In this document: positions 40,828 through 51,026 of the stretch, piece after piece
Position numbering within the stretch: position 1 is the first letter of the stretch
Layout of the letters: the number at the start of each line of letters is the position of its first letter
DNA from: Spirosoma radiotolerans
GTDB lineage: Bacteria; Bacteroidota; Bacteroidia; Cytophagales; Spirosomataceae
Direction of reading: 5' to 3'
Assembly (NCBI RefSeq): GCF_000974425.1
Contig: NZ_CP010429.1
Span: 3,968,001 to 4,032,000 of the forward strand
Length of the DNA: 64,000 nucleotides
The notes under the pieces: generated by a model
Told to the model about the DNA's origin: nothing
What the model saw: the letters and a program-made list of their open reading frames with translations, nothing else
The model's database searches: none
Program-made: the position numbers and the translations under genes

Positions 40828-42582
40828 ATGGACATTCCACAGATTAAAAAGGCTCCACTCACGTACGACGTAGCCATTGTCGGCTCGGGTGCAGGGGGCG
40901 GTATGGCCGCCTACATGCTTGCCAAAGCCGGTGCCAAAGTTGTTCTGCTCGAAGCAGGCGGCTACTACGACCCGGCTGATCCTAAATACATTACTCAGTT
41001 GAAATGGCCCTGGGAATCACCCCGCCGTGGTGCCAGTACGGCGGCTCGGTCTGGCGGAGACTTCGACGCGGCCTGGGGTGGTTGGGACATCGATGGAGAG
41101 CCCTATTCGGCTAAATCAGGTACTGAATTTGGTTGGTTTCGGTCCAGAATGCTGGGGGGACGCACTAATCACTGGGGTCGTATTTCCATGCGCTTCGGCC
41201 CCGATGATTTCCGGCGTCGTTCTTTGTCAGGTGTTGGCGACGACTGGCCAATTGGCTACGACGACCTTAAACCCTATTACGATCAGGTAGACCGGCTGAT
41301 TGGCGTTTTTGGCTCCGTTGAGAACTATCCGAATGAACCTGACGGTATCTTTCTGCCACCACCCAAGCCACGCCTGCATGAGTTGATGATTCGAAAAGGC
41401 GCTCAAAGCATTGGTATTCCGGTTATTCCCTCGCGCTTGAGTATCCTAACTAAGCCGATTAACAAAGACCGAGGCTCCTGTTTTTATTGCCACCAGTGTA
41501 ACCGGGGCTGTCAGGCATATGCTGATTTTTCAGCCTCATCGGTGTTATGTATTCCAGCCGTGAAGACAGGCAACGTAACCCTGATCAATGGGGCTATGGT
41601 CCGTGAAGTCTTAACCGATCCGCAAACTGGTCTGGCTACAGGAGTGAGCTACGTAAACAACCGCACACTGGAAGAAGTGACCGTCCGGGCGAAAGCGGTG
41701 ATGCTGGGCGCCAGTACCTGCGAATCAGCCCGAATTCTGCTTAACTCCAAGTCTTCCCGTTTTCCCAACGGACTGGCTAACAGCAGTGGCGTGGTCGGTA
41801 AATACCTGAATGACTCCACTGGAGCCAGCCGTTCCGGATTCATTCCAGCGTTGATGGACCGTAAACGCTACAATGAAGATGGCGTTGGTGGTATGCACGT
41901 TTTCACACCCTGGTGGCTCGATAACAAGAAATTAGATTTTCCCCGAGGGTATCATATCGAGTACGGTGGTGGAATGGGTATGCCGGGCTACGGCTTTGGT
42001 GGCGGCATCGAATCCATGAATAACCTGGTGCCCGGCCGTGATGGCAAAATGAAAACGGGTGGCGGTTACGGGGCCAGCCTGAAAGATGACTACCGGCGGT
42101 TTTACGGTGCCTACATAAGCATGTCGGGCCGGGGTGAGCCGGTTCCCCTCGAAACCAATTACTGCGATATTGACCCCAATACCGTTGATAAATACGGCAT
42201 TCCAACCCTACGTTTCCACTACAAATGGTCGGACTATGAGGTGAAGCAGGCTAAACACATGCAAGATACTTTCGAGGAAATTATTCATTCGATGGGTGGC
42301 ATTGCGTTGGGTCCGAAACCAGGCCCCAATACGGCACATGGCTATGGCCTGGCCGCGCCCGGGCGAATTATTCACGAAGTAGGCACCGTTCGCATGGGCA
42401 ACGACCCGCAGAAGTCAGCCCTTAATAAGTACCAGCAAGCGCACGATGTCAAAAACCTATTCGTCGTTGATGCCGCTCCTTTTGTTACACAGGGAGACAA
42501 AAATGTAACGTGGACGATCCTGGCTAGTGCCATGCGTACATCGCAATATTATATTGATCAGGTGAAGGCAAAGAGCCTGTAA
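40828..42582 (+). CDS. GMC-family FAD oxidoreductase with a four-cysteine cluster
   Basis: The 584-residue protein has the FAD motif VAIVGSGAGGGMAAYMLAKAG (residues 15-35) and, at the C-terminus, GTVRMGNDPQKSALN and VTQGDKNVTWTILA, where GMC catalytic His and Asn residues lie. It resembles membrane gluconate or glucose dehydrogenases of the GMC family. The motif CFYCHQCNRGC (Cys218, 221, 224 and 228) is a C-x2-C-x2-C-x3-C array that could bind an iron-sulfur cluster. No signal peptide, small subunit or cytochrome partner is adjacent. The substrate is probably a sugar or polyol, by inference only. Confidence 0.88.
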   Translation: MDIPQIKKAPLTYDVAIVGSGAGGGMAAYMLAKAGAKVVLLEAGGYYDPADPKYITQLKWPWESPRRGASTAARSGGDFDAAWGGWDIDGEPYSAKSGTEFGWFRSRMLGGRTNHWGRISMRFGPDDFRRRSLSGVGDDWPIGYDDLKPYYDQVDRLIGVFGSVENYPNEPDGIFLPPPKPRLHELMIRKGAQSIGIPVIPSRLSILTKPINKDRGSCFYCHQCNRGCQAYADFSASSVLCIPAVKTGNVTLINGAMVREVLTDPQTGLATGVSYVNNRTLEEVTVRAKAVMLGASTCESARILLNSKSSRFPNGLANSSGVVGKYLNDSTGASRSGFIPALMDRKRYNEDGVGGMHVFTPWWLDNKKLDFPRGYHIEYGGGMGMPGYGFGGGIESMNNLVPGRDGKMKTGGGYGASLKDDYRRFYGAYISMSGRGEPVPLETNYCDIDPNTVDKYGIPTLRFHYKWSDYEVKQAKHMQDTFEEIIHSMGGIALGPKPGPNTAHGYGLAAPGRIIHEVGTVRMGNDPQKSALNKYQQAHDVKNLFVVDAAPFVTQGDKNVTWTILASAMRTSQYYIDQVKAKSL

Positions 42583-42637
42583 CGCGGTGGTGTTGTTTTT
42601 TTCTGATCAAGCGAACATCTTGTCTGCGTTACAAACA

Positions 42638-42670
42638 AAAGCGGCCTGACTTCAATAGTCAGGCCGCTTT
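42638..42670. terminator. Bidirectional terminator between the GMC and clpC genes
   Basis: AAAGCGGCCTGACT (42638-42651) pairs perfectly with AGTCAGGCCGCTTT (42657-42670) around a 5-nt loop, with T-rich sequence on both outer sides. It sits between convergent gene ends. Confidence 0.8.
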
Positions 42671-42690
42671 TTATATTAACTACTTAAAGG

Positions 42691-45222
42691 CTATTCGACA
42701 GCTACTTCAGGCTTCTTCACCGTAATGGTCAGCACTTCGCCTTCGCCACTATAGTCGGCCAGGATCACATCGCCCTCTTTCAATTCGCCTTTCAGAATCT
42801 CTTCTGCAACGGGATCTTCGAGGTAACGCTGGATGGCGCGGCTTAATGGACGAGCACCATATTGTGGATCATACCCTTTCTCTGCCAGGAAGTCTTTTGC
42901 CTTTTCTGTCAGCTCAACGGTGTAGCCAAGGTTGGTAACCCGGCCCAGCAGTTTGCCTAACATCAAGTCAATGATTTTGTGAATGTCTTCGCGAAGCAGC
43001 GAGTTAAACACAATCACATCGTCGAGACGGTTTAGGAACTCAGGCGAGAATGCTTTCCGAAGCGCACTTTGAATCGTACTCTTCATCAATTCATCCTGGC
43101 TTTCGGCACTTTTCTTGGTTGCGAAACCAATACCCGCACCGAAGTCTTTCAGGTCACGCACCCCAATGTTAGAGGTCATGATGATGATCGTGTTCCGGAA
43201 ATCCACCCGACGACCCAAGCCATCCGTCAGGATTCCATCGTCAAGCACTTGCAATAGGATGTTGAACACATCCGGGTGTGCTTTTTCGATTTCGTCCAGC
43301 AAGACAACACTATATGGCTTCCGGCGAATTTTTTCGGTCAACTGACCACCTTCTTCGTAACCAACGTAGCCTGGAGGTGCACCTACTAACCGGCTTACAC
43401 TGAATTTCTCCATGTATTCCGACATGTCGATCCGTACCAGCGCATCGTCTTTGTCGAAAAGATACGTGGCAAGCACCTTGGCCAGTTCCGTCTTACCAAC
43501 ACCCGTTGGGCCCAGGAAGATGAACGAACCGATTGGTTTCTTAGGATCTTTCAAACCGACACGTGTCCGCTGAATGGCTTTCACCAACTTGTCGATGGCC
43601 GACTGCTGACCGATAACCCGGCCTTTCAGTTCTTCGCCCATGTTGACAAGTTTCTTACCTTCATCGTTTGATACACTTGTGACCGGAATACCTGTCATCA
43701 TCGCTACGACTTCGGCAACGTTTTCTTCGTTGACCGTGTAACGGCGTTTCTTAGTATCTTCTTCCCAAAGTTGTTTCGCACGGTCGAGCTGATCAATCAG
43801 GCGTTTTTCCTTATCGCGAAGCTGGGCTGCTTCTTCGTATTTCTGACTTTTAACAACCTGATTTTTCTCCTTCTTGATATTTTCGATCTGCTCCTCGAGC
43901 TTCAGAATATCTTCAGGAACTGTGATATTCGAGATGTGTACACGAGCACCTACCTCGTCCAGCACATCGATGGCTTTGTCCGGCAAGAAACGATCCGAGA
44001 TATACCGTTCCGATAATTTCACCGCTGCCTCGATGGCTTCCTTGGTGTAGTTAACGTGGTGGTGATCTTCGTATTTATCCTTGATGTTATTCAGAATTTC
44101 AATGGTTTCATCGATTGACGTGGCATCGACCATCACCATCTGGAAACGGCGGGCTAGCGCACCATCTTTTTCGATATACTGACGATACTCGTCAAGGGTC
44201 GTTGCACCAATACATTGAATATCACCCCGCGCTAACGCTGGTTTGAACATATTCGATGCATCAAGCGAACCAGACGCACCACCGGCACCAACGATTGTGT
44301 GTAACTCATCGATGAACAGGATAACCTCCGGCGATTTTTCCAGTTCGTTCATCACGGCCTTCATGCGCTCTTCAAACTGACCCCGGTATTTGGTACCAGC
44401 CACAAGCGAAGCAAGATCAAGGGTGACAACACGCTTACCGAATAACACCCGTGAAACTTTTTTCTGCACGATGCGCAGGGCAAGACCTTCAGCGATGGCG
44501 GTTTTACCAACGCCAGGCTCGCCAATCAGGATCGGGTTATTTTTCTTCCGGCGGCTCAGAATCTGAGCGACCCGTTCAATTTCTTTTTCGCGACCAACAA
44601 TTGGATCGAGTTTGCCTACTTCGGCAAGCTTGGTCAGATCACGGCCGAAGTTATCCAGCACGGGCGTTCTCGATTTCTCGGTGCCTTTAGGATCTTTTCC
44701 TGAGCTGGAACTACTACTGCCACCAAACATCCCCCGGTCATTGTCATCATCGTCGGTATCGCTTGCCATCGTGGGGCGGCTTCCCGTTGATTGATATTCC
44801 AGCATCTCTTTAATGACTTCGTAATTAACGTTAAACTTGTTGAGAATCTGCGTGGCGACATTGTCTTCATCGCGCAGAATCGACAGTAACAGGTGCTCCG
44901 TTCCAATGAGCGGGCTCTTAAAGATTTTAGCTTCCAGGTAGGTGATTTTCAGCGTTTTTTCCGACTGACGGGTCAGCGGAATATTCGCCAGATTTTTCAC
45001 ATTATTGGTGGCCGTTCCTTTCGTTGCCTGTTCGATCGTAACCCGGAGTTCATCGAGCGAGATGCCAAGTTTTTTCAGCAGCCCGACCGCTACACCCTCA
45101 CCCTCACGAATCATACCCAGCAACAGATGCTCTGTGCCGATATAATCGTGGCCTAAGCGCAAGGCTTCTTCCCGACTCAGCGTGATAACTTCCTTAACGC
45201 GGTTTGAGAATTTTGCTTCCAT
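42691..45222 (-). CDS. clpC: ATP-dependent Clp protease ATPase subunit ClpC
   Basis: From ATG 45222 ([12 protein letters not shown]) the protein has 843 residues, the normal length; the frame extends 22 codons upstream without signs of coding. It has two Clp N-terminal repeats ([16 protein letters not shown] and [12 protein letters not shown]), two AAA domains with Walker [10 protein letters not shown] and GPTGVGKTE, and a UVR/M-domain helix ([16 protein letters not shown]) between them. It unfolds substrates for the ClpP protease. There is no McsB or CtsR nearby, which is usual for Bacteroidota. The WbqC gene directly upstream reads the same way. Confidence 0.97.
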   Translation of the reverse strand: MEAKFSNRVKEVITLSREEALRLGHDYIGTEHLLLGMIREGEGVAVGLLKKLGISLDELRVTIEQATKGTATNNVKNLANIPLTRQSEKTLKITYLEAKIFKSPLIGTEHLLLSILRDEDNVATQILNKFNVNYEVIKEMLEYQSTGSRPTMASDTDDDDNDRGMFGGSSSSSSGKDPKGTEKSRTPVLDNFGRDLTKLAEVGKLDPIVGREKEIERVAQILSRRKKNNPILIGEPGVGKTAIAEGLALRIVQKKVSRVLFGKRVVTLDLASLVAGTKYRGQFEERMKAVMNELEKSPEVILFIDELHTIVGAGGASGSLDASNMFKPALARGDIQCIGATTLDEYRQYIEKDGALARRFQMVMVDATSIDETIEILNNIKDKYEDHHHVNYTKEAIEAAVKLSERYISDRFLPDKAIDVLDEVGARVHISNITVPEDILKLEEQIENIKKEKNQVVKSQKYEEAAQLRDKEKRLIDQLDRAKQLWEEDTKKRRYTVNEENVAEVVAMMTGIPVTSVSNDEGKKLVNMGEELKGRVIGQQSAIDKLVKAIQRTRVGLKDPKKPIGSFIFLGPTGVGKTELAKVLATYLFDKDDALVRIDMSEYMEKFSVSRLVGAPPGYVGYEEGGQLTEKIRRKPYSVVLLDEIEKAHPDVFNILLQVLDDGILTDGLGRRVDFRNTIIIMTSNIGVRDLKDFGAGIGFATKKSAESQDELMKSTIQSALRKAFSPEFLNRLDDVIVFNSLLREDIHKIIDLMLGKLLGRVTNLGYTVELTEKAKDFLAEKGYDPQYGARPLSRAIQRYLEDPVAEEILKGELKEGDVILADYSGEGEVLTITVKKPEVAVE

Positions 45223-45284
45223 TCGTTTTAGGGTCTCCTTAGGTAACCGTACTATAGGCCTAACGAAGAGTTTTAAGGATTTGT

Positions 45285-45938
45285 TCACTCCCGAAGGCCA
45301 GCCAATAACACGTCCGAAGTGGCCGGTCCCTGGCAGAACAACAGGTCTATTATACTCAGGTTTGGTACAAATTCTTGGCCAAAATTCTGTGGGTAGACGG
45401 CTGGCTGGTGGAATATATACGTTTCCGGCTTATTTCGCGGATTTAACTTCGAGCGGGCGTCAAATAGGCCGACCGGCGGAGTTTTATCGTACCATTCTGT
45501 CAGGCTCAGGTTTACCCTCAGGCGGATCAGTTTCAGACAAATTGTCAGCAACGCAAAATTCAAGTCAAACAAAAAAGTCCATTTTTTCTGATAAACGGGC
45601 TCAAAGTCGGGCACAAAGTACTCAAAAAAAGGTGCCTTGCCGTAAGCGGCCTGTATACATCGCCAGTGATGTAGTTGCCAAGACTGGTCATTGGCCACCC
45701 GCAGATCGCGAATTGGCTGATGATGCGTCCCCTGCTGCACAGGCACCGTAAGGACTTCAACTTTATTTGCTGTCTGAACGTAGCAGCGATTTCTGTAACT
45801 TTGCTTCTGGTAATGCTCCTGGGCTTCAAGCTGCACCCGGTCAAACTGCATTAGCCCCGAAAAAAAGTCGATGCAAGGTAAATAATGCAGATCAATGAGT
45901 AAATCTCGTTCTTGAAGCGCTGGTTTATCTTTTTTCAA
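45285..45938 (-). CDS. WbqC family protein
   Basis: The 217-residue protein begins with TTG at 45938; no ATG is available ahead of the conserved block LIDLHYLPCIDFFSGL, so a TTG start is likely but unproven. HYQKQSYRNRCYV, VPVQQGTHHQPIRDLRV and WQLHHWRCIQAAYGKAPFFEYF are typical of the WbqC-like family, linked to O-antigen or other amide/amine chemistry but without a firm activity. The C-terminal part ends NLSIIDLLFCQGP, as in the family. It lies 62 bases upstream of clpC on the same strand. Confidence 0.85.
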   Translation of the reverse strand: MKKDKPALQERDLLIDLHYLPCIDFFSGLMQFDRVQLEAQEHYQKQSYRNRCYVQTANKVEVLTVPVQQGTHHQPIRDLRVANDQSWQLHHWRCIQAAYGKAPFFEYFVPDFEPVYQKKWTFLFDLNFALLTICLKLIRLRVNLSLTEWYDKTPPVGLFDARSKLNPRNKPETYIFHQPAVYPQNFGQEFVPNLSIIDLLFCQGPATSDVLLAGLRE

Positions 45939-46061
45939 TAACGCTAACGTTCTATCCGTTCACAAGTAACGCAAAAAAGCGATACTATCAACTGATTTTA
46001 GCATTTTTTTAATTTCCTGGCAAACCGGCCTTTAGCCTTACGTTCGCCCTATATTCGTCAA

Positions 46062-46934
46062 ATGATCTTTTTCCGACTGCTATCGCGTTTGCCACTTCCG
46101 GTATTATATGGCATTTCCGATGTTTTGTCCTTCCTTCTGCTACACGTAATCCGCTATCGTAGAGCCGTTATCCTGGAAAATTTGAGGCTTTCTTTCCCGG
46201 AGAAATCGCCGGATGAGATTAAACAGATTGCCAGAGGATTTTATCGAAACCTCTCTGACCTGATCGTTGAAACCATCAAACAACCCAGTTTACCCCCTGA
46301 ATTCTTTCAGCAACACATCCACTTTCCGAATATCGACCTGATCCAGTCGAGAATTTTAGCGGGTCAAACCATCATTGGCATGAGTTCTCACCAGGCAAAC
46401 TGGGAATGGATTCCGGCAGCCCTGGTCCTCAGCAAAATGCCAGTCGATAGTATCTACAAACCCCTGACCAATCCATTTTTCGAGAAATTACTGCTTCACA
46501 TTCGGTCGCATTTGGGCCCAGTTCCTACATCGATGCATCTGCTGCCTCGCCAGATGGTCATTCGTAAGCACATTCCGCGGATTATTGGCCTCATCTCCGA
46601 CCAAGTGCCCGATGTACCTGAACAAGCCTATTGGACTGATTTTTTACATCGAGACTCCCCTTTCTATCCTGGTTCCGAGCGGCTGGCCCGAAGTCGGAAA
46701 CTGGCTGTGTTCTTCTTTGATATTGTTCGTGTGCGCCGGAGTTACTATGAAGTGACATTCCGGCTCATTGCAGAGCCCCCTTATGAGGATCTCCCATTAG
46801 GGGCCATCATGGAAGGTTATCGGGATGTGCTGGAAGCCTCCATCCGCCGGAATCCATCTGACTGGTTATGGTCGCACAAGCGCTGGAAACATTGGCGAGG
46901 AAAATATCCTAGTATCAGCGTTAAACTGGAATAA
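46062..46934 (+). CDS. Lysophospholipid/lipid A acyltransferase (LpxL/HtrB-like)
   Basis: The 290-residue protein has an N-terminal hydrophobic anchor (LLSRLPLPVLYGISDVLSFLLLHVI) and the HxxxxE acyltransferase motif as SSHQANWEW, followed by YKPLTNPFFEKLL. It belongs to the lysophosphatidate/lipid A acyltransferase superfamily of Bacteroidota. It should transfer a secondary acyl chain at the inner membrane; the acceptor is not proven. The gene is monocistronic with a terminator after it. Confidence 0.9.
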   Translation: MIFFRLLSRLPLPVLYGISDVLSFLLLHVIRYRRAVILENLRLSFPEKSPDEIKQIARGFYRNLSDLIVETIKQPSLPPEFFQQHIHFPNIDLIQSRILAGQTIIGMSSHQANWEWIPAALVLSKMPVDSIYKPLTNPFFEKLLLHIRSHLGPVPTSMHLLPRQMVIRKHIPRIIGLISDQVPDVPEQAYWTDFLHRDSPFYPGSERLARSRKLAVFFFDIVRVRRSYYEVTFRLIAEPPYEDLPLGAIMEGYRDVLEASIRRNPSDWLWSHKRWKHWRGKYPSISVKLE

Positions 46935-46998
46935 AAGCACTATTCTTTGTTTACAAACCCGACCGCCTACTTGATTCGTACTAATTAAGCGCTGGTGT

Positions 46999-47040
46999 TT
47001 TTTCATTCTCATCGGGTTGAAACCCGGTGAGAATGAAAAA
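46999..47040. terminator. Bidirectional terminator between the acyltransferase gene and the 123-residue gene
   Basis: TTTTTCATTCTCATCGGGTT (46999-47018) pairs with the A-rich arm at 47021-47040, 20 bp with one G-U, separated by only two bases so a few apical pairs must open. T- and A-tracts flank it. It lies between convergent genes. Confidence 0.65.
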
Positions 47041-47118
47041 GAGAGAGCCCTATTTCGACGGTTCATTATGTCAAGCCAATTAGATAACCAGTTGACTTTG
47101 ATTCGTTTCAACTCCCTT

Positions 47119-47490
47119 CTATAACGTATCTCGACGAGCTTTTTCGGCGCGCGCCGAATCCCGCTTTGCTTTCAGCTTGTCACCTTCTGTAACAATGGCG
47201 TTTTCAGCCTTATCTAAGCCTTTATTGACCGTACTACCCACTTTCTTCGCTCCCTTGCTGACAGCTTCATCGGCCACTTTTGCCTTTTCCTTAATCGTCT
47301 GACCCGTTTCTGAAGCGGCATTGCCCACACTCTGGCCCGCATTCTTCAAATCTTCTTTTACACGCGCTTTCCGTTCGGCACGTTCCTGTTGCCGAATGGC
47401 CTTTTTACTCAATGCTGTTGTGTCCTGAGCATAGGCTCCGACACTAAACATAAATGCCAGTGCAAACGCACTCATCAATTTAGTTTTCAT
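47119..47490 (-). CDS. Small exported Lys/Ala-rich coiled-coil protein
   Basis: The 123-residue protein has a signal peptide (MKTKLMSAFALAFMFSVGAYAQ) and a charged helical body with repeated QTIKEKAKVADEAVSKGAKKVGSTV-like segments, reminiscent of YtxH or LEA-type stress proteins. No catalytic motif is present. It is probably periplasmic, of unknown role. It has no operon partner. Confidence 0.7.
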   Translation of the reverse strand: MKTKLMSAFALAFMFSVGAYAQDTTALSKKAIRQQERAERKARVKEDLKNAGQSVGNAASETGQTIKEKAKVADEAVSKGAKKVGSTVNKGLDKAENAIVTEGDKLKAKRDSARAEKARRDTL

Positions 47491-47713
47491 CTCTATTTCC
47501 TATTAATAACCAGGTTGTATAGCTGCCCCTCACAGTACGACATGACTGGCTGAACATTTGTGTTTTTAACGCCCCGGCGCTCGTTTTTGTTTTTCAAAAA
47601 CTACCCAATGGGTGCCCAATCAATTTGTAGATAGTACTCAACGAAGCGAACATTTATCTTTACCCTTACGTTTTCAAAACAAACGGGTTAGGTGCCGGAA
47701 ATCGCTTTTTCAG

Positions 47714-47721
47714 TACCTTTG
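47714..47721 (+). promoter_or_regulatory. Possible -7 box for ispG
   Basis: TACCTTTG fits TAnnTTTG and ends 29 bases before the ispG ATG at 47751, giving a leader of about 24 bases. No clear -33 TTTG is visible at the right distance. Confidence 0.35.
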
Positions 47722-47750
47722 TCCGGTCAAACGGCCCAGCCGATACCTGT

Positions 47751-49778
47751 ATGCTCGATTCGTTGCTTTCTCCTTCTCTACCAGTCGTAACCGGCACGCC
47801 GGAGCGCCCTGATTCCGCAGTTCTCTATACCCCTTCCCTAACTCAGTACATCCGCCGACGGACTAGTACGGTTACGATTGGAGACGTCCCGATGGGCTCC
47901 GATTACCCCATTCGTGTACAGTCGATGACGACCGTAGACACGATGGATACGAAAGGGTCAGTGGAGCAGGCGATCCGGATGATTGAAGCGGGTTGCGAAT
48001 ACGTTCGCATTACAGCGCCAAGCGTAAAAGAAGCACAGAATCTGGAAAATATTCGCAAGGAACTCCGGGTCCAAGGCTACACAACACCCCTGGTAGCCGA
48101 TATTCACTTTACACCCAATGCGGCCGAACTAGCCGCCCGTATTGTCGAAAAAGTCCGGATCAATCCCGGAAACTATGCCGACCGGAAACGCTTCGAATTC
48201 ATCGATTATACCGACGACGCGTATGCCGCTGAACTGGAGCGGATTCGTGCCAAGTTTCTACCGCTTATCCGTATCTGTAAAGAATATGGAACGGCCATGC
48301 GGATCGGTACCAACCATGGCTCTCTTTCCGACCGGATTCTGAGTCGCTATGGCGATACACCCGTTGGCATGGTTGAGTCGGCGCTGGAGTTTCTCCGCAT
48401 CTGCGAGGCCGAGAATTATTACAACATTACGCTGTCCATGAAGTCGAGCAACCCACAGGTCATGGTACAGGCCTACCGGTTGCTGGTACAACGCCTGGAC
48501 GAAGAGGGCTTGAAACCGTATCCGTTGCATTTGGGTGTGACCGAAGCGGGCGAAGCCGAAGACGGACGGATCAAATCCGCGCTGGGCATTGGTACACTTC
48601 TCGAAGATGGGATTGGCGATACAGTTCGTGTGTCGTTAACCGAAGAACCTGAACGGGAAGCGCCCGTTGCCAGGGCCTTGATCGATCGGTACACGAACCG
48701 GGCAGCCAGCAGCACGCCCATTCCGGCCATCACAAAGTATCCAGTCAATCCATTTCAATACAGTCGGCGAATCACGCATGAAGTGGTCAATTTCGGTGGT
48801 CAGAATGTACCGCGTGTCATTGCCGATTTTAGTCAGATACCAGTTGCAGATGTCAACGTGCTCCACCCGATCGGCCATTTTTATTTACCCGAACCCGACA
48901 AGTGGCGGATGAACGATTTGGGAGCTGATTACATCTATACAGGATCAACGCCCGCTCAATTTATGTTGCCTAATGGGCTGAAACAGATATTGAACTATGC
49001 GGCCTGGCAAACCCTTTCTGATCAGGTCAATACATTTCCTGTCTTGACGACTGAGGAGTATATGTCGGCTCGCGCAGGTCAGGTACCTGTACAGGCGCGG
49101 CTGAATTTTGTTCGGACATCGTTGGCCGAATTATCCGATGCGTTCATGAATACCGTGAAGAACGATACAACGGTCGTGCTGTTGGTTTCAACCGAGAATG
49201 CCCACGCTATGCCAGAGCTGCGTCGGTTAGTTGTCGAGCTGATGAACCGTGATATCACAACGCCCGTTGTTGTTCTGAGGAACTACCCTGACATTCCGGA
49301 AGAGGACCTGCCTCTGTACGCGTCTACGGATGTGGGCGGTCTGCTCATTGACGGACTGGGTGATGGCGTTATGCTGTCGAGCGCCAGCCCCTCTGTCGAT
49401 GAACTGAAACGGCTGAATAGTTTATCCTTCGGTATTTTACAGGCAGCCCGCACACGCATTACCAAAACCGAATATATATCCTGCCCATCCTGTGGCCGAA
49501 CGTTGTTTGATTTACAGGAAACAACGGCCAGAATACGCCAGCGCACCGATCACCTGAAAGGAGTTAAAATCGGTATCATGGGGTGTATCGTGAACGGGCC
49601 GGGTGAAATGGCTGACGCCGACTATGGCTATGTCGGTATTGGCCGTGATAAGATTGCGCTTTACCGGGGACAACAGGTTATCAAGAAATCTGTACCTGCC
49701 GACCGTGCCGTTGACGAATTAATTGAGCTCATTCGGGAAGATAGCCGGTGGCTGGAGCCTTCGTTAGAAACTGTATAA
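47751..49778 (+). CDS. ispG: 4-hydroxy-3-methylbut-2-enyl-diphosphate synthase, long form
   Basis: The 675-residue protein is the long IspG/GcpE type found in Bacteroidota, Chlamydiae and plants, with an extra domain inserted between the TIM barrel and the C-terminal iron-sulfur domain (from about residue 280 to 550). The barrel begins GSDYPIRVQSMTTVDT. The [4Fe-4S] ligands are Cys578 and Cys581 (CPSCGRTLFDL) and Cys612 (GIMGCIVNGPGEM), with Glu619 nearby. It makes HMBPP from methylerythritol cyclodiphosphate in isoprenoid synthesis. The gene stands alone. Confidence 0.96.
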   Translation: MLDSLLSPSLPVVTGTPERPDSAVLYTPSLTQYIRRRTSTVTIGDVPMGSDYPIRVQSMTTVDTMDTKGSVEQAIRMIEAGCEYVRITAPSVKEAQNLENIRKELRVQGYTTPLVADIHFTPNAAELAARIVEKVRINPGNYADRKRFEFIDYTDDAYAAELERIRAKFLPLIRICKEYGTAMRIGTNHGSLSDRILSRYGDTPVGMVESALEFLRICEAENYYNITLSMKSSNPQVMVQAYRLLVQRLDEEGLKPYPLHLGVTEAGEAEDGRIKSALGIGTLLEDGIGDTVRVSLTEEPEREAPVARALIDRYTNRAASSTPIPAITKYPVNPFQYSRRITHEVVNFGGQNVPRVIADFSQIPVADVNVLHPIGHFYLPEPDKWRMNDLGADYIYTGSTPAQFMLPNGLKQILNYAAWQTLSDQVNTFPVLTTEEYMSARAGQVPVQARLNFVRTSLAELSDAFMNTVKNDTTVVLLVSTENAHAMPELRRLVVELMNRDITTPVVVLRNYPDIPEEDLPLYASTDVGGLLIDGLGDGVMLSSASPSVDELKRLNSLSFGILQAARTRITKTEYISCPSCGRTLFDLQETTARIRQRTDHLKGVKIGIMGCIVNGPGEMADADYGYVGIGRDKIALYRGQQVIKKSVPADRAVDELIELIREDSRWLEPSLETV

Positions 49779-49870
49779 TCCGTTTCCAGTTTTTGGCTTT
49801 ACGGTAGGTCAAGTTGCCAACGAGCCGGGCATCAGCCAAACGCAAGCCAACTAATTAAAACAACAACGCT

Positions 49871-50059
49871 GTGAACAAATTCATTGATTATTTAAAAATA
49901 GGTCCTGTTTTCGCTTACTTTCTTCGTGTATTTCGTAAGCCAGATCCGAACCATCCAACTAGTGTGAACCTACGCATGATGCACGGCATCAATCGTATTT
50001 CGATACTCATGTTCCTGGTGGCTATCATTATTTACACCGTTCGTCATTGCGTTCGATGA
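49871..50059 (+). CDS. DUF6728-like small membrane protein
   Basis: The 62-residue protein starts with GTG at 49871; there is no ATG. It has a basic linker (FRKPDPNHPTSVNLRMMHGINR) and one C-terminal membrane helix (ISILMFLVAIIIYTV). I recall this as a conserved Bacteroidota family (DUF6728) of unknown function. Its TGA overlaps the ATG of the YjbR gene by four bases, so the two are translationally coupled. Confidence 0.75.
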   Translation: MNKFIDYLKIGPVFAYFLRVFRKPDPNHPTSVNLRMMHGINRISILMFLVAIIIYTVRHCVR

Positions 50060-50406
50060 ATACAGAAACCCTGCGCGACTATTGTATTGGCAAACCACAT
50101 GCTACAGAGTCGTTTCCATTTGGTGGCGACGCTCTGGTTTTTAAAGTAGGCGGTAAGATGTTTGCGTTGTTGGCGACCGAAAGTCAGCCAACAACGATCA
50201 ACTTAAAATGTGATCCGGAACGAGCCGTTCAACTACGGGAAGAACATTCCGCTGTAACACCCGGTTACCACATGAACAAGACGCATTGGAACACAATCAC
50301 GCTAAATGGGCACGTTCGGACAGCCGATATTCAGGAGTGGATCGACCACTCATACGAACTCGTTAAAAAGAGCTTACCAAAGGCTATACAGGCCGAACTA
50401 ATCTAA
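50056..50406 (+). CDS. MmcQ/YjbR family protein
   Basis: From ATG 50056 (116 residues) the sequence reads RDYCIGKPHATESFPFGGDALVFKVGGKMFALL, the hallmark of the YjbR/CyaY-like double-wing fold. TPGYHMNKTHWNTITLNG follows, also conserved. These proteins are thought to bind DNA, but the role is unsettled. The start overlaps the DUF6728 stop (ATGA). No catalytic residues are known for this family. Confidence 0.9.
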   Translation: MNTETLRDYCIGKPHATESFPFGGDALVFKVGGKMFALLATESQPTTINLKCDPERAVQLREEHSAVTPGYHMNKTHWNTITLNGHVRTADIQEWIDHSYELVKKSLPKAIQAELI

Positions 50407-50474
50407 GCGACGCACTTGCTCAGATTGACATGAACGTTTAATTTAGCAAAGCAGGAAGAAAACCGGATTGGGTT

Positions 50475-51026
50475 ATGGAAGTTGTACTGTTAAGTCTGCT
50501 GTTTGTGATGTATCTGACTATCCGGTATTTCCTGATGGACCACGACACGTCAGCCGACAAAGACCGAAAACGATTTCAGAAGGGAATAAACCTGGTGGAA
50601 AACCGACAATTTACGGAAGCCCATCGGTATTTTGATGAAGTTATTCGGCAGCACCCCAAGTCAGCACTTGCTTATGCCTATCGCGGGAAATGCCAACTGG
50701 TTCAGGAGAATTACTATTCGGCCATTTACGACCTAACCCAGGCCATCAACCGGGATAACACGCTGGCCGACTGCTACCTAGACCGTGGGATTGCCTACTA
50801 TTACACTGACGACTACCAGCAGGCGTTTCGGGAGTTTGACAAAGCGGTCTGGCATTTTCGGGATGAAAAGCCCGACGCCTATCGCTGGCGGGCCTTAGCC
50901 CGAATTCAGGTTCGTCAGTTACCACAGGCGGAAAATGACCTCCGCCGGGCGGTGTCTTTAGGCGACGAAAACTCATTTCATCTTCTTCTTCAACCGCCTT
51001 TTACCAGGCCGGTGTATCAGAAATAA
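50475..51026 (+). CDS. Membrane-anchored TPR protein
   Basis: The 183-residue protein has an N-terminal membrane helix (VVLLSLLFVMYLTIRYFLM) and at least three tetratricopeptide repeats (about 37-150; FTEAHRYFDEVIRQHPKSALAYAYRGKCQL, LADCYLDRGIAYYYTDDYQQAFREF). It is likely a scaffold facing the periplasm or cytoplasm. The stop codon lies within the long hairpin at 51020-51096 shared with the convergent thioredoxin-fold gene. Confidence 0.85.
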   Translation: MEVVLLSLLFVMYLTIRYFLMDHDTSADKDRKRFQKGINLVENRQFTEAHRYFDEVIRQHPKSALAYAYRGKCQLVQENYYSAIYDLTQAINRDNTLADCYLDRGIAYYYTDDYQQAFREFDKAVWHFRDEKPDAYRWRALARIQVRQLPQAENDLRRAVSLGDENSFHLLLQPPFTRPVYQK

